Shown: positions 23,598-35,386, counted from the first letter of the stretch. The stretch: 64,000 nt of DNA from Megalobrama amblycephala (GCF_018812025.1 NC_063053.1:10619623-10683622); one strand, 5' to 3'. The notes: a model not told the origin generated them from the letters alone. Numbers and translations: made by a program.

Positions 23598-25370
23598 TTA
23601 ACTGGCTACAGTATAAATAAACATGTCAACAGTTTGAATTGACTTGACAGTTTCAATTTGAATTGACTTGCTTGTACAGATTCTCTTCTATCTGCTGTGA
23701 TAGTAATTGACCTCAAAAACAATTATTCTGGTTTGTGATTTCACTTAGCAATTTTATTAATAATGATTCAGATATTCTGATTAGACATTAAAATGATTAA
23801 CTCTTGAGTTTAAAACTGATACATGAGCTTTTCAACCGAAAAAGAACCGGCTAATTCACTCACTACTATGGTCGCACTCGTTGCTTATTTTGTTGGATAT
23901 TTAATTAAAAATAACAAAAATAAAATGTCTTTACATATGAGTTATTAGGAAAATATCTGTAAATGTCCAGAAAAATTCCAGAGAATTCCAAATTCCAAAT
24001 TCAAAAAGATTTTTTTGTTTGTTTTGTTTTTTTACAGTTTTTTTACAGTCCAGCACAATGCCAGAACAGTGACACTCCTTTCCTTTCAGAAACCTCAAAC
24101 ATGTTTCCACACCCTTTACTTTTTAAAGGGAGACTTTTATACGCTCAGTAAACTGAGTGGGATACTGATTGAAAAGCCTCTGTTACAGTGCAGTTATCTG
24201 TCCGTGCATGCTGATAAACTCTAATGGCACAAAGGCATGGTTGTGTGTGTGTGTGAGAGAGAGCTGAGCTTTGTGCTCCAGACAGAAACGCAGGACAGTA
24301 AAGCATCCGTTAGGAGACAGAGGGATTCACGAGGCTGCAGTGGCCTATTTTCAGGATTTACAGCATGGGCTCTGCTGCACTTCATGGGCAGACGAAGGTA
24401 ACATGGGGACTCTGTTCCAAAATATAGTAATATGCCTTGCTTCTTGCTACAACAGCATCCTACGCTGAAAACAAATCTGGTGTAGGGTTTACTTTGAAAC
24501 ACTTTTCACTCAGAAATTTCTTGTACAGTTCACAAATAATTATAAAGAAACTGCAACTAACATACATGATTAAAGTAGCAAGACTGAAATGGTATTTTCT
24601 TGTAAAACATAGGCTACTCCAATAATTTTATTCACATCTTCTTCTCAGCTTTTTTTTTTTTTTTTTACAGTGAAACACTGTACATACTGTAGGCAGCAAC
24701 TCTGTGCCCCATGCAAACATTTATGTAAAGCACATGGGAATTTGACACACAATTGATTTCAGTGGAGTTTCGCTTTAGCATGTTGCTGAGATGATTCTTT
24801 TCCAAGGATGAAAATATCACATGTAAATACTGGTTAAACCTGTGCATTTTAAATTATATTGACAGTACATTTACAGTATATTTTATTGATAATTTTAGGC
24901 ATTGAATAGATCTGACCAATCAGGGCTGCGTTTCTCAAAATCATTGTAAGTCTAAGTAGATCATGGCACCAATGGTCCTGCAATTTATAATCAATGCTGG
25001 TTTGCACTTTGCCTAGCCTGAAAACACTCTTTGCACTTTCATACAGTAGCACAACATTAGTTGATGAACTGTTTCTTTTGTTGAGGCTGCAGAGCTGATA
25101 TGGACGATAAGTAAAGTAATTTACATATCATATTTATTCATATGAATTTAACTTCTGACCATTACATCAAAAGCAGATTGTGATGTTCAGATATCTGACC
25201 TAATATAATTCATGTTTTATGTTAAAACATTTATACACAGTTAACATTATCTAGCAGCATTATGTTATTTTTCTATTCTAAAACTGTAAATAACTGTATT
25301 TTTTTTTTTTTTTTTTTATTTTATTATTTTATTTTATTTTAGTCTGTGTTAAAACTGATTAGGAGAGGGG

Positions 25371-25372
<2 letters not shown>
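23598..25372. other. Unassigned stretch
   Basis: No gene identified. Contains a short GT run (24241-24254), T tracts (24650-24667, 25299-25317) and a 63-bp segment at 24331-24393 that recurs at 27002-27060. Short frames show no domains. Confidence 0.5.
24331..24393 (+). repeat. Two-copy segment, copy 1
   Basis: Shares CCTATTTTCAGGATTTACAG and TGGGCTCTGC with CCTATATTCAGGATTTACAG and TGGGCTCTGC at 27002-27060, in the same orientation, with two short indels. No transposon terminus is visible at either copy. Confidence 0.7.

Positions 25373-25402
<30 letters not shown>
25373..25402. repeat. (GT)15 microsatellite, left of hAT insertion
   Basis: Uninterrupted GT run ending exactly at the hAT element that starts at 25403; the run resumes at 26622. 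Confidence 0.95.
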
Positions 25403-25403
<1 letters not shown>

Positions 25404-26620
25404 AGAGGTGGGTAGAGTATCCAAAAACTGTACTCAAGTAAAAGTACAAGTACTTATAGAAATATTTACTCAAAGTAAAAGTGAAAGTAATAATCCTAAT
25501 AGTTACTTGAGTAAGAGTAAAAAAGTATCCAATAAAAATCTTACTCAAGTAGCTCGTTACTAGTTACTTTATATATATATAATAATTAGATATATAATTA
25601 GATATCTTTGCAACAAACAAACATAGAAGAGACAAGCATTATTTCTAGCATCTGTAACCCGAATGTATCGTTACTATATTAATAACGTATACAGCTAACG
25701 TTACATTTTAAAGAAGAGAGAAAACTCTTTACATGTGCTCGCGCACATATCTGAACTTGACACAAACAATGATCAAATACACATTGACGGATCTTCTTCG
25801 GTCTGTTCTCCAAAATGTAATCAAATGTATATTTCAGCAGGCGCGTGTAACTGCTTAACTGTGTCAACGCAAAGCGTTCATTTTCAAGACGAACAGGTCG
25901 CTGGCGCCGCCATTGCGCAATAGTAGCCTATATATAAATGAATGTATAAATTAAGATATATGCCCATAAAAACGGTAAAGAAATATACTTTTGTTATAGT
26001 GACGTAATAATCTGTTTGGTTGTAAAATGTCGGCTATTGGCTGTATCATGAAGTAAAATCAAATGAAATCGATAGGCCTACCGGTGGAATTGTTCACAGA
26101 CAGCATACGCAGCTCAACTAATAAAGGTCTTCATCGCTGGCAAACCATTGGATGCATTTGCAGATTTGCTTTTAATTGACTGTAGGTCCACTGCCACTTC
26201 ATCCGCACCGAGTGAGAAACCACTTCAAACGATTCAGCGCGTGCAGGAACTGAACAAATCATTCAAACTGATTCGCGAATCAATTTAGACAGCTTTACCA
26301 ACTTGTCTGATCAAGTCTTTGAACAGAATCGACTCAAAAGAGTGATTCATTTGTGAATGGGGCATCGTTCATGAAAAAAGAGACAGCGCGCATGGAATAA
26401 ACTACGCATTTCTTAACATTTACAGTATTGAATTAAAATAAAGTAACGAGAGGAACGTTGCCCATTGTAGTGAAGTAAAAGTACAAATTTTTCATTACAA
26501 ATATGCTCAAGTTAAAGTAAAAGTACCCACATTTTAATCTACTCTAAAAAGTACACATTTTCCAAAAAACTACTCAAGTACATGTAAAGAAGTAAATGTA
26601 CTTCGTTACTACCCGCCTCT

Positions 26621-26621
<1 letters not shown>
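25403..26621 (+). mobile_element. hAT-type element inserted in a GT microsatellite
   Basis: Inverted ends CAGAGGTGGGTAGAGTA and CTACCCGCCTCTG. GTGTGTGT lies outside both ends, consistent with an 8-bp duplication but not provable in a GT run. Subterminal repeats of AAGTAAAAGTAC and TACTCAAGTA are typical of this teleost family. 1.2 kb, no transposase; frames at 25679-25923 are not recognised. Confidence 0.88.

Positions 26622-26651
<30 letters not shown>
26622..26651. repeat. (GT)15 microsatellite, right of hAT insertion
   Basis: Continuation of the GT array interrupted by the hAT element 25403-26621. Confidence 0.95.
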
Positions 26652-26652
<1 letters not shown>

Positions 26653-27839
26653 TGTGTCTGTGCGCGCCTTTTTGACATTTAATTTCATCAGAATCAAACA
26701 ACACTTTCTCACACAACCTAGATAAGAATAATTGAACAAATTAGCAACTGTGTTTTTCAGCTAATAACATGTTTTCTAGGGAGTCTAATCTCATCCAGAT
26801 TATTATAAAGTACTCGTTGTGCTGAATAATGCACCTTCATTGTGAATTTAGACATTTTAGCCAGCTTTCTGGTATTTGTTCTGACATTTGAGTCCAGGCT
26901 TCACAGAACAGCCACTGTAGCAGCAGCGTCAGGTATGATCTTAACCTTAATTATGCGGTGTGACGTCCCATTGGTCGCTTCCAGTGTAAACATGGTGTTT
27001 GGAGGCTGTGGTGGCCTATATTCAGGATTTACAGCCTGGGCTCTGCACGACTGGGCAGACTTCTTCTCTCCCACAATCCTTTCCCACCGACAGGACCCTC
27101 TTGTCTCCTTCCTTTCGGTTATCTTTTATTACTAAAGCACTTCACTGGTATGTCATTATACTTCCTTTAGTTAATTTCCTTCTACACCTTTTCCTTGCTC
27201 CACCTTTTCTTTCTCTCTCTCTCTCTCTCTCTTCCACTACCCCCCATCTCTCTAATTCCCATTTCAATCCCAGCATCCCTCTCCGCTCTACCACCTCCTC
27301 ACCCGAGGGTCCCGTAAAGCAGACTGTGACACACTCTGGTGATCTGGATAACAAATAACCTTGGCGAACTGGCTGGATGGGGAACACGGCTTACCAGCAG
27401 CCACGGACAGGTGTGACAATGGCCCAGCATGCAACAGGAAGAGCAGGGAGATATATTTAGTGTCTGATCTCTCCGGTGGCCGGGGTTTGGTGGTATTAGT
27501 GGCGTAAAGTGTGGATTGGTCAGACCCCAGGATATGTGTCTCTGTCAGTCCTGACACTCTGTAAAAATGGAGAGTTATCTTTCATCAGGGCTTGGCTGAT
27601 TTGGAGCCAGTCAGCAAGTTCATATTTTCATGGTGTTTGGACTACAAATTATAACAGTTTGTATGCTCTATTACTTAAGCTCCATTACCCTAACAAAAAA
27701 AAAAAAAAAAAAAAACTTCACTTATCTCTCCATTTGTTAAAAAAAAAAAATCTGGGAATGGAAGCCTATGGGGCAAGTGCATATGAGAATTTAAAAGTAG
27801 ACATTTAAAGTTTTTTTATATATATTTTTTTTCTTAAGA
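26652..27839. other. Unassigned stretch
   Basis: Contains the second copy of a two-copy segment (27002-27060), a CT run (27210-27232) and an A tract (27696-27716). Frames at 26842-27358 overlap one another and cross the CT run. No gene recognised. Confidence 0.5.
27002..27060 (+). repeat. Two-copy segment, copy 2
   Basis: 59 bp matching 24331-24393 with most differences being substitutions and two short gaps. Both copies can be read as protein in the same frame (VAY, then QDLQ, then GLC), but neither is part of a convincing gene. Confidence 0.7.
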
Positions 27840-28080
27840 CTGTTCAGTTTTCAGTGTTATTTGAGTATTTTTCTATAGTATTTTATAACATTTTAAATGT
27901 GTTTTTATTTTTATTTTTTTGGTTTTCATTTTATTTTGTAATTTTATGTGCTTTTGTCATTTATATTAGTTTTTTATATTTCTATTTAGTTTTATATTTA
28001 TTATAGTTTGTTTGTCAGTTAGTTGCCAAGGCAACATTCATTTATAATTTTTGTATAAGTTTAAGTTTTTCATTAAATAT
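27840..28080 (+). repeat. T-rich repeat with GTTGCCAAGGCAAC
   Basis: Long T-rich sequence built from TTTTATTTT and TTTAGTTTTA words, containing CAGTTAGTTGCCAAGGCAAC near 28016. This is typical of a common teleost interspersed repeat. The similar T-rich stretch at 55075-55290 lacks the GTTGCC core. Confidence 0.55.
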
Positions 28081-28099
28081 ATTTATTATGATTTCACTA

Positions 28100-28827
28100 T
28101 GGTCCTTGGTTATGATTTCACTTTTTAACTTTAGTTAGTGTGTAATGTTGCTGTTTGAGCATAAACAACATCTGCAAAGTTGCAATGCTCAAAGTTCAAT
28201 GCAAACTGAGATATTTTCTTTTACAGAAATCGCTTGGGACTACAACAAACGGCTGGTAGGAACTACAACGGGCTTCTTCCCAGGTTAGTGACATCACAAA
28301 CCCCAAAATTTACTTAAACCCTGCCCCCAGGAACAATCAATGTTGGCTATGTTGGGCTGCTTTAGAGAAGAGGAAGAGTTGTTGTCGTAGAGTGTTGTTG
28401 CCATGCCGTCATTTTACGTCAGACTGCTTCGCAAACGAGGATCAATTCAACGCTGGATTTGCGCAAAAGATTAACATGACGGCACATGCTAGTTGATGAG
28501 TTGAATCAACTCCACAGCAACTACATAAATTTATCTACGAACCATTCAGAAACATCCAGTTGCATTCTAAAAGTTGTAACTCCTTCCTGAGTCTCTCCAA
28601 CACCGTTACTGACAATCCTCATTTTGGCTGCGTGTGAGATTCTCCGGCTTTATTGTTGTTGAGCAACTGAAGGGCGAGCTGTTAAAGCTCCGCCCTCTTC
28701 TGGAAAGGGGCCAGGAGCAGCTTATTTGCATTTAAAGGCATATTTTTGCTCACATCCAAATAGGGGCAAAGTTGACAAGCTATAATAAATGACTTGTGAG
28801 GGATTTTGAGGGGCATTATAGGTCCCC
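28100..28827 (+). mobile_element. Diverged TTAA transposon, relative of 3056-4423
   Basis: Shares AACTTTAGTTAGTGTG(T/C)AATG and GCTCAAAGTTCAATGC(A/C)A with the left part of 3056-4423. The right end GCATTATAGGTCCCCATTAA is flanked by TTAA at 28829-28832. The left terminus is worn. The right end also resembles the AGGGGACCTATTATGC family at 31248. Confidence 0.65.
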
Positions 28828-28832
28828 ATTAA

Positions 28833-31243
28833 ATGTTGTGTTTATTCCATACTCTAATAATATAAATTAAAAATACACAGCATGCACAACTATTGGGTAT
28901 TCGATTCAGTATTTGGTTAATTATCTGAGAATGTTTTTTTTTTCTCTCTTTTTTCATCCATCTTTCACAGAGCTCATTGAAATGCATTTTTAGGGTTTCA
29001 CTTTCTGTGAAGAATGAATGCTATGCTGCCTTAGAATTTGACTAAAAGAAGGTATTGCCTTGGTGTCACCTGTGACATTGGCATTTATGTAAGGTAATCA
29101 CTAGGTTTTGGAACAGAGCTACAGTCTATCATCTAATTCATGACCATACAAACAAGATACTCATTTCATTGCCTTCCTCTAGTCATCCATGCACCTGCTG
29201 ATCAACTCATTCTATCATACAGAACCTACTACAGCTCTGTCAGCTCTAGTTAAGGGCAGGAGGAAGTGCTTTAGACTGACAGGAAACCAGAGGCCACAAG
29301 AGGATCTAATTGCAAAGTGGGACAGAGTCAATAAGGAGAACAAATTAAAAATGGCGGCTTAATAGAAACAGGCCTCAACTGATTGCACAGAGGCGACAGA
29401 GACCAGACAGAAAGTTAGTGAGACATATAGAGATACAAGATTCAATTAATCTTTTTATTTATTTTGGAAAAAGCTAAATAGTAGCAGGGTGTGTTAAAAC
29501 TTGTAGTTTGGTTCTCTTGGTTAGGACCAAAAAAGAAAATGATGCACACTATCATTTTTAACACTGGACCCAAGGATACGAAAACGAAAAAAACATCTTT
29601 TATGATGTAGGCTATATTTTGCGACAGCACATACAAACATACAAAACAATGCCGGACTAAATGCGCTTCTATGTGCGTACGTACACTACAGCTTTTAAAA
29701 TGTGTAAAGGAGTCAAAGTTACAAAATGAATTTGCAATTGTTTGTTGAGTTCAATAAATCTTAAATAAACTCTATCAGGTACAAGGATTGTAACACTTTT
29801 TAGTATAAAAAGCACTCTGAGTGACCACACAAAACACTTGAGCTAAATATGAAACAAATTGAGAAAAATCCATAAATCCATATGCAACACATATCTCTGT
29901 AAAATTGCGAAGTGTATGTCTTTTCGTCTTTTGCCGTCTTCTGATTGGCCAACATCCACTTGAGATGACTGCTTGAGAGGAACAACAATAGTACCATTGA
30001 TTCAAGGATGTTGTCATGGGATTGTTTTTACCCTTGGTTATTTTTTTAATCAGAGTATTTTAAAAGATTCTGATAATGCAGTCTGTAAAAAGTTTGATAA
30101 GGCCCATTCACAGTAATCACAGTAAAGGTCTTGATATTATTACATAAGGTGTAATGAGTCACTTGTATCTATATGGTGTGTTTGAGTGTGTTCTCTGAAT
30201 TCAGCTTCATTATTATAGATTTTTATAGATTTTTTTATTTTTATTTTTTTTTTATACATGCACGTTTTTTTAATCTAAAGTATGAAATTCCAGGGTGATG
30301 CCATAGTGTGTAAAAAGCATTCATAAATTATGAATAGCTGCATAGACTCTAAAACATAAATGATCAAGATATTGACAATCTAAAACGAAAGTTCTTTTAA
30401 TCTCTTTTAGACATACAGATCCTTATGAAGAAAATGTATGCATGTTAGAACCACACTTAACATGGCATGCAAATACTTATAAATACTAATGAACAAACTA
30501 TTTTTGTAAGATATGGAAACTCTGGTGTGGATTTTTTTTTTCTCTTGTGTTTTGATGTATTTCAGTGGTCCGAGTACTTAGAGAGTGCTGTTCTCCCATG
30601 AGAACAAGTTGAGCTGAGAGCAGATGAATTACCAGAACTGCGAGTTGTTGAGATCGGACTGTTCTCATCTCTGAATTGTCCAGGAGTGTCCATGATAAAC
30701 TAGTAGCATTGTGAAACCATTGTGCCTTACCGTTTGCAATTCCTATTATATGAGTCCTTTCAAAATTGCCACTTTTCAAAGGTTAGAGCTTGAATCAAGG
30801 TACAGTAATGGCCACTTCAGACTGGGCAGCACATCAGGGAACTCTTTCAGAACACCATACGGTTACACGGGCCCATTAGTCTTGTGTCATGGCTTCAACA
30901 CACCTTGCAACGAAATCGTCATACTCCACTTTTACCCATGCTTGAAAAGCACTGCCAGGCTGGAAGAAAGCATGAACATTTGTGCTTAGAGCAGAAAGAA
31001 GTTCTATTGATTGCTTTGATATATTGCAGAAGGAAAACAATGACTCTTGGCTTCTTGAAATTGTACTTTCTTGTTTTCGTCTCAGTGAATTTAAATTAGT
31101 TCAAGAACTGATGCATAATGATGACAGGTTCAGTCTTGTGTCATTCTGCACGACAACCAGTTTGACCTTCTCACTTTTTAAATGCTGAATGGCATTGCAT
31201 TTTCAGAATGCCATACAGGTATCTGTTATATGCTCTTGCACTG
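28833..31243. other. Long unassigned stretch
   Basis: No transposon terminus or gene recognised over 2.4 kb, apart from T tracts near 30235 and 30530. The segment 29220-29410 is unique-looking and includes GGATCTAATTGCAAAGTGGG, so regulatory DNA is possible. Short frames at 30498-31188 on both strands have no recognisable domain. Confidence 0.5.
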
Positions 31244-31247
31244 TTAA

Positions 31248-32170
31248 AGGGGACCTATTATGCAAAATTCACTTTTACTTGCTGTTTGAACATAAATGTG
31301 TGTCGGCAGTGTGTGTACACAACCACCCTATAATGATAAAAATCCACCTTCTTTTTTGAAATCCCCATTAAACCTCAACAGTCTCATAGAACGTTTTCTG
31401 AGCAATCACATTGGCCCACCCATGACTGCTGACTGCCATATTAGCATAGTTTCCGCCCTCAGCGAGTTGTACACTGTCTGCCATTATCTCTACGCCAGAG
31501 CAGCTGCCGCAACAACAATTGAGGTGTGAGCCGCTGAAGACGCAGTGGATTAATTTTAGTTTTGAACGCAATGCACCACAGATATAATATAAACATGCGA
31601 TTTCTGTCCCTGCTGTTCACATTCACAGACATAACCGAATGTGTTTATGTGAACTTTGTGTGTTTTTGACATAACCTTGTGTGTATTTGGCAGTGTAAGC
31701 GCAATAAAATGTGAAAGAGAAGTTAGTTTAGTACTCACATGATGTGCCGTCTGACAGCCAGCTTTCTTTGTGTGTGCTTCAGATGTGTGGGTTCAGAAAA
31801 TGTTAAATTAGAAGTTTAAACTGATATAGCATTAAAATGCATGAAGATAATAAACTTTCATGATGAAGAAGAACTGCAATGTCCCTGAGCGTGATCGCGA
31901 TATAGATGATAATCAAAACCAAGCAGATATCTTGTTAGTATCTGGCAGAGTACCTGATGCATGCAGGATCTCTGAATGAAGGAAGAACTATTCTGGATAG
32001 TGGGCAGGGAGCACCATCTCATTTGCATTTAAAAATACATGCATGAAAAAGCATATTTTTGCTAGCACTCAAAAATGGGTATTTACAACTTCGGAAATGT
32101 TCACAGACATATTCTGGGGACACCTGAGATGTAAATTACACATTGTAAAAAGGGGCATAATAGGCCCCCT
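31248..32170 (+). mobile_element. TTAA-flanked transposon (AGGGGACCTATTATGC ends)
   Basis: 923 bp. Left AGGGGACCTATTATGCAAAA, right AGGGGCATAATAGGCCCCCT, TTAA at 31244-31247 and 32171-32174. Inverted match is GGG(G)(A/C)CTATTATGC. A widespread teleost non-autonomous family. The frame at 31296-31529 lies within it and is not a gene. Confidence 0.88.
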
Positions 32171-32234
32171 TTAAGCCATGATTTCGTAGGTAGTTGCTCA
32201 CTGGCCCTGGCTAAAAGAGCCCATAAGTTTCAAT

Positions 32235-32476
32235 AGGGGATTTCGCACCAGAGGAACCTTTTCATAGTTCTTAGGACTATTGGTTGAAGTACCCAGATTT
32301 TGCTGTTTACAGCTCAGGATTTTAGTTCTAGGAACTCCTTTTGGGGATCTAAATTAGCTCCTACTTCAGAGTAGGGTCTTGCCAATGCAACCAGGAACAT
32401 GGGCCGGGGGAGAAATTAGTTCTCGAGGAACTATCCTAGCAGCTAGTTCCTAGAACTACCTGGTGCGAAAGCCCCT
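32235..32476. mobile_element. MITE with AGGGGATTTCGCACCAG ends
   Basis: 242 bp. Left AGGGGATTTCGCACCAG, right CTGGTGCGAAAGCCCCT: inverted over 17 bp with one mismatch. Interior has GAACTA and TAGTTC words in both senses (AGTTCTAGGAACTCC, CTAGTTCCTAGAACTACC). TA lies outside both ends, so a TA or TAA target is possible. Superfamily not assigned. Confidence 0.8.
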
Positions 32477-32563
32477 AATGATATTCTGCCGCCAGTTGCA
32501 TAAAACTCCTTAGGTTAAGAAAAACAAGAAACATATACCCCCAGTTTCACAGACAAGTCTTAA

Positions 32564-33035
32564 AGGGTTAGTTCACCCAAAAATGAAAATTCTGTCTTTA
32601 ATAACTCACCCTCATGTCGTTCCACACCCGTAAGACCTTCGTTCATCATCAGAACACAAATTAAGATATTTTTGATAAAATCTGATGGCTAGTGAGGGTC
32701 TGCATTGACAGCAAGTTAATTTAGACTTTCAAATGCCCAGAAAGGTACTAAAAACATATTTAAAACAGTTCACGTGACTACAGTGGTTCAACCTTAATGT
32801 TATGAAGTGACGAGAATACTTTTTGTGCGACAAAAAAAAAAACGACTTTATTTAACAATATCTAGTGAAGGGCGATTTCAAAACACTGCTTCATGAAGCT
32901 TTGAAGCTTTACGAAACACTTATGAAGTAATGGAGCCTCGTTTACTGAAATCACATGACTTTTGAGATCGTTTGATACACCACTGATTCGGAACAAAAGA
33001 TTCGTAAAGCTTTGAAGTTTTATCATCCACCAAAT
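32564..33035 (+). mobile_element. Truncated copy of the 22701-23593 fold-back family
   Basis: TTAA at 32560-32563, then AGGGTTAGTTCACCC and the same words as the 22701 element (CGTAAGACCTTCGTTCATC, TTCATGAAGCTTTGAAGC). It has lost about 85 bp internally (GCTTTACGAAACACTTATG joins sequences that are apart in the full copy). It ends around 33035 without its right arm. Confidence 0.8.
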
Positions 33036-33199
33036 AATTTGTCTGATCACTTAGAAAAGCATTAACACACCTCTCCTCCACTAGGCAAATGATTTGAGGT
33101 ATCATTCACACTCTTAAATATAAAGGTTCTAAAATGGAATTTTTGCAGTGATTTAATGGCATCACTGCAAAAATTCCATTTTGGAACCTGTATATTTAA

Positions 33200-35377
33200 T
33201 CCCTGCACAGACCCCAAACGACATTTGCTCAAATAAAAAAAAAAAAATGTTCTTTTTGTCCAAATGACATGAAACTTTGTACAGTTGTTAACACTTTCTA
33301 GATCTACAAAAAAAAAAAAAAAAAAATTGGAGTGATATCTTGTTTTTGTTAGTGTAAAAAAAAGGTCACACTCAGGGTCTTCGGGGTCTCCACAGACCCC
33401 ACACTGTAAAAAAAATCCCGTTGTTTCTACGGAAAAATACCGGCAGCTGTGGTTACCAGAACAATACTGTAAAAATGACATCAAACCGTAAACATACTTA
33501 CGGAGTTACATGTGAATTTTACATTTTAAATATGTATATTTAACATTGGATTTCAGTACACTGTAAAAAAAATCCCAGTAAAATTTACGGTAAAATAACA
33601 TATTTCATTAACTGATATAATGTTAATTTACCAACCTAATGAAGTACAAATATCTGTTTTGTATCTTTATAATACACTGACAGTCACCAAACACAGTGGT
33701 GATAAGAGTCACATGATGAATCAAAGTTCATCACAAGCAGCTTTTCCACAAGCTGAGGAGGACAACACTAACATATAGAAGGTGCACACAGTGTCATTCA
33801 CACACACACTAAACACCATCATGGTAACATGCATGAAATTTTAAAAATGCAATAAACATTAATTTAACAACATTAGATGTAACATAAAACCCTAATGTAC
33901 ATAACTGATTAGAAAAAAATGAGAAAAACTAAGAAGAAACAGAGTTATTTCAACAAAAATATATCAAATGTGAAGTGTCACGCAGGGAATTGTGGGAATG
34001 TCAATTTACGGTTTTTCACTGTAAATTTTACAATGAATTGTTATTTTTCACTTTCAAAAACTGTGAATTTAACGGTATTTTACCGTAAAATGACATTAAA
34101 TGTACCGTTAGATCTATTACAGTTATTCACCGTATATAGTACGGAAACTTTCTGTAAACCAATTAACAGTTTTTCACCGCAGCATTTTTACAGTCTTTTA
34201 CTGTTAAAATCACGGTAATTTTTTACAGTGCAGGCAACAAAATGTAATTTTGTAACAAAATAATTGTTTTTTTTTTTAAAACAAATGTAATTTTACTCTG
34301 TTTATTAATGTTTTTACTTCATATTTGTGCAGTTTTTGGAGGATTTGTCATATCTTTTAAATTTATGTAAATAAATAAATACTTTTTTTTATATACAAAA
34401 ACAGCTTATTGTGTAAAATTCACTTTATAAAAGACCCACATTTCTAACTTTCATTCATGGGGATAACATGGATAATTTGACGTGTAAGATTTTTGCCCAT
34501 CTTTTGGAAAATGCAGTTTTAAAAGTAAAAAAAAAATATCACTTTTATCAGTAGACGGCTGCAGAGCTCCACTATTTGCTATGTGTTATTTGACTGACTG
34601 AAAGACATCTTTTCACAAGTATTTTTCAGTTGGATTTATATCTAAATATTATGAAATCACAATTATGACAATAAAAGACAATAAAAATTACTTTTTGTCA
34701 AAGTTTAGAATTTTTTGTACTGAAAAAAATAAGTTTGAATAAGGATGAATTTTGTCCAATTTCTAAGCGGGGTCTCATCATAATGTAACAATATTGAAAA
34801 ACTGATTTTTTTCATTACAAAAAAATACTAAACTTTGACAAAAAGTAGCCTTTATTGTTATAATTGTGATTTCAGAATATTTAGATATGAATCCAACTGA
34901 AAAATACTTGTGAAAAGATGTCTTTCAGTCAGTCAAATAGCACATAGCAAATAGTGGAGCTCTGCAGCATTTACTGGTAAAAATGATAGTTTTTTTACTT
35001 TTATAACTGCATTTTCCGAAAGATGGGCAAAAATCATACACTAAACCATGTCAAATTATCCATGTTATACCCATGAATGAAATGTATTCCCATTATGAAA
35101 TGTGGGTCTTTTATAAAGTGAATTTTACATAAAAAGCTGTTTTTGTATAAAAACCTATTTAAAAAAATATTTTTTCATTTATTTATATAAATTTAAAAAA
35201 CATGATAAATCCTCCAAAAACTGCACAAACATGGAGTAAAAACATTAATAAACAGTAAAATTACATTTGTTTAAAAAAAAAACAAGTATTTTGTTACAAA
35301 ATTGCATTTTGTTGCCTGGGGTCTGTGGAGACCCCGAAGACCCTGAGTGTACTTCCCAAACGAAGACCGCACAAGGG
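33200..35377. mobile_element. Large fold-back TTAA element, 2.18 kb
   Basis: TTAA at 33196-33199 and 35378-35381. Ends TCCCTGCACAGACC and GACCGCACAAGGG are only loosely inverted. Most of the element is a long inverted repeat: CAGGGTCTTCGGGGTCTCC at 33373 pairs with GGAGACCCCGAAGACCCTG near 35345, and the arm continues through 34231-34720 against 34817-35330. The left arm is interrupted by the element 33402-34230. Loop about 96 nt (34721-34816). Confidence 0.8.
33402..34230. mobile_element. CACTGTAAAA-ended element nested in the fold-back arm
   Basis: Begins CACTGTAAAAAAAATCCCG and ends GGTAATTTTTTACAGTG. CA stands outside both ends (33400-33401 and 34231-34232). The uninterrupted right arm of the host shows the site before insertion (GACCCCAGGCAAC), so a 2-bp duplication is supported. 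Two-base duplication fits Tc1/mariner-type MITEs, although their usual target is TA. A second internal start-like CACTGTAAAAAAAATCCC at 33560 suggests a composite. Confidence 0.8.
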
Positions 35378-35386
35378 TTAAGAGTG

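Larger units (their letters stand above)
33109..35386. mobile_element. Short hairpin MITE split by a TTAA insertion
   Basis: The left part 33109-33199 begins CACTCTTAAATATAAAGGTT and folds on itself: TGGAATTTTTGCAGTGAT pairs with ATCACTGCAAAAATTCCA. It stops at TTAA (33196-33199). After the 2.18-kb insertion, TTAAGAGTG at 35378-35386 supplies the missing end, making the outer termini CACTCTTAA and TTAAGAGTG. The whole would have been about 96 bp. Confidence 0.7.

Noticed and set aside
26999..27358. A 119-codon frame
   Set aside because: Crosses a CT microsatellite giving SLSL; only the two-copy segment at its start is of interest and is reported separately.
33062..33484. A 140-codon minus-strand frame
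   Set aside because: Spans two transposon boundaries and T tracts.
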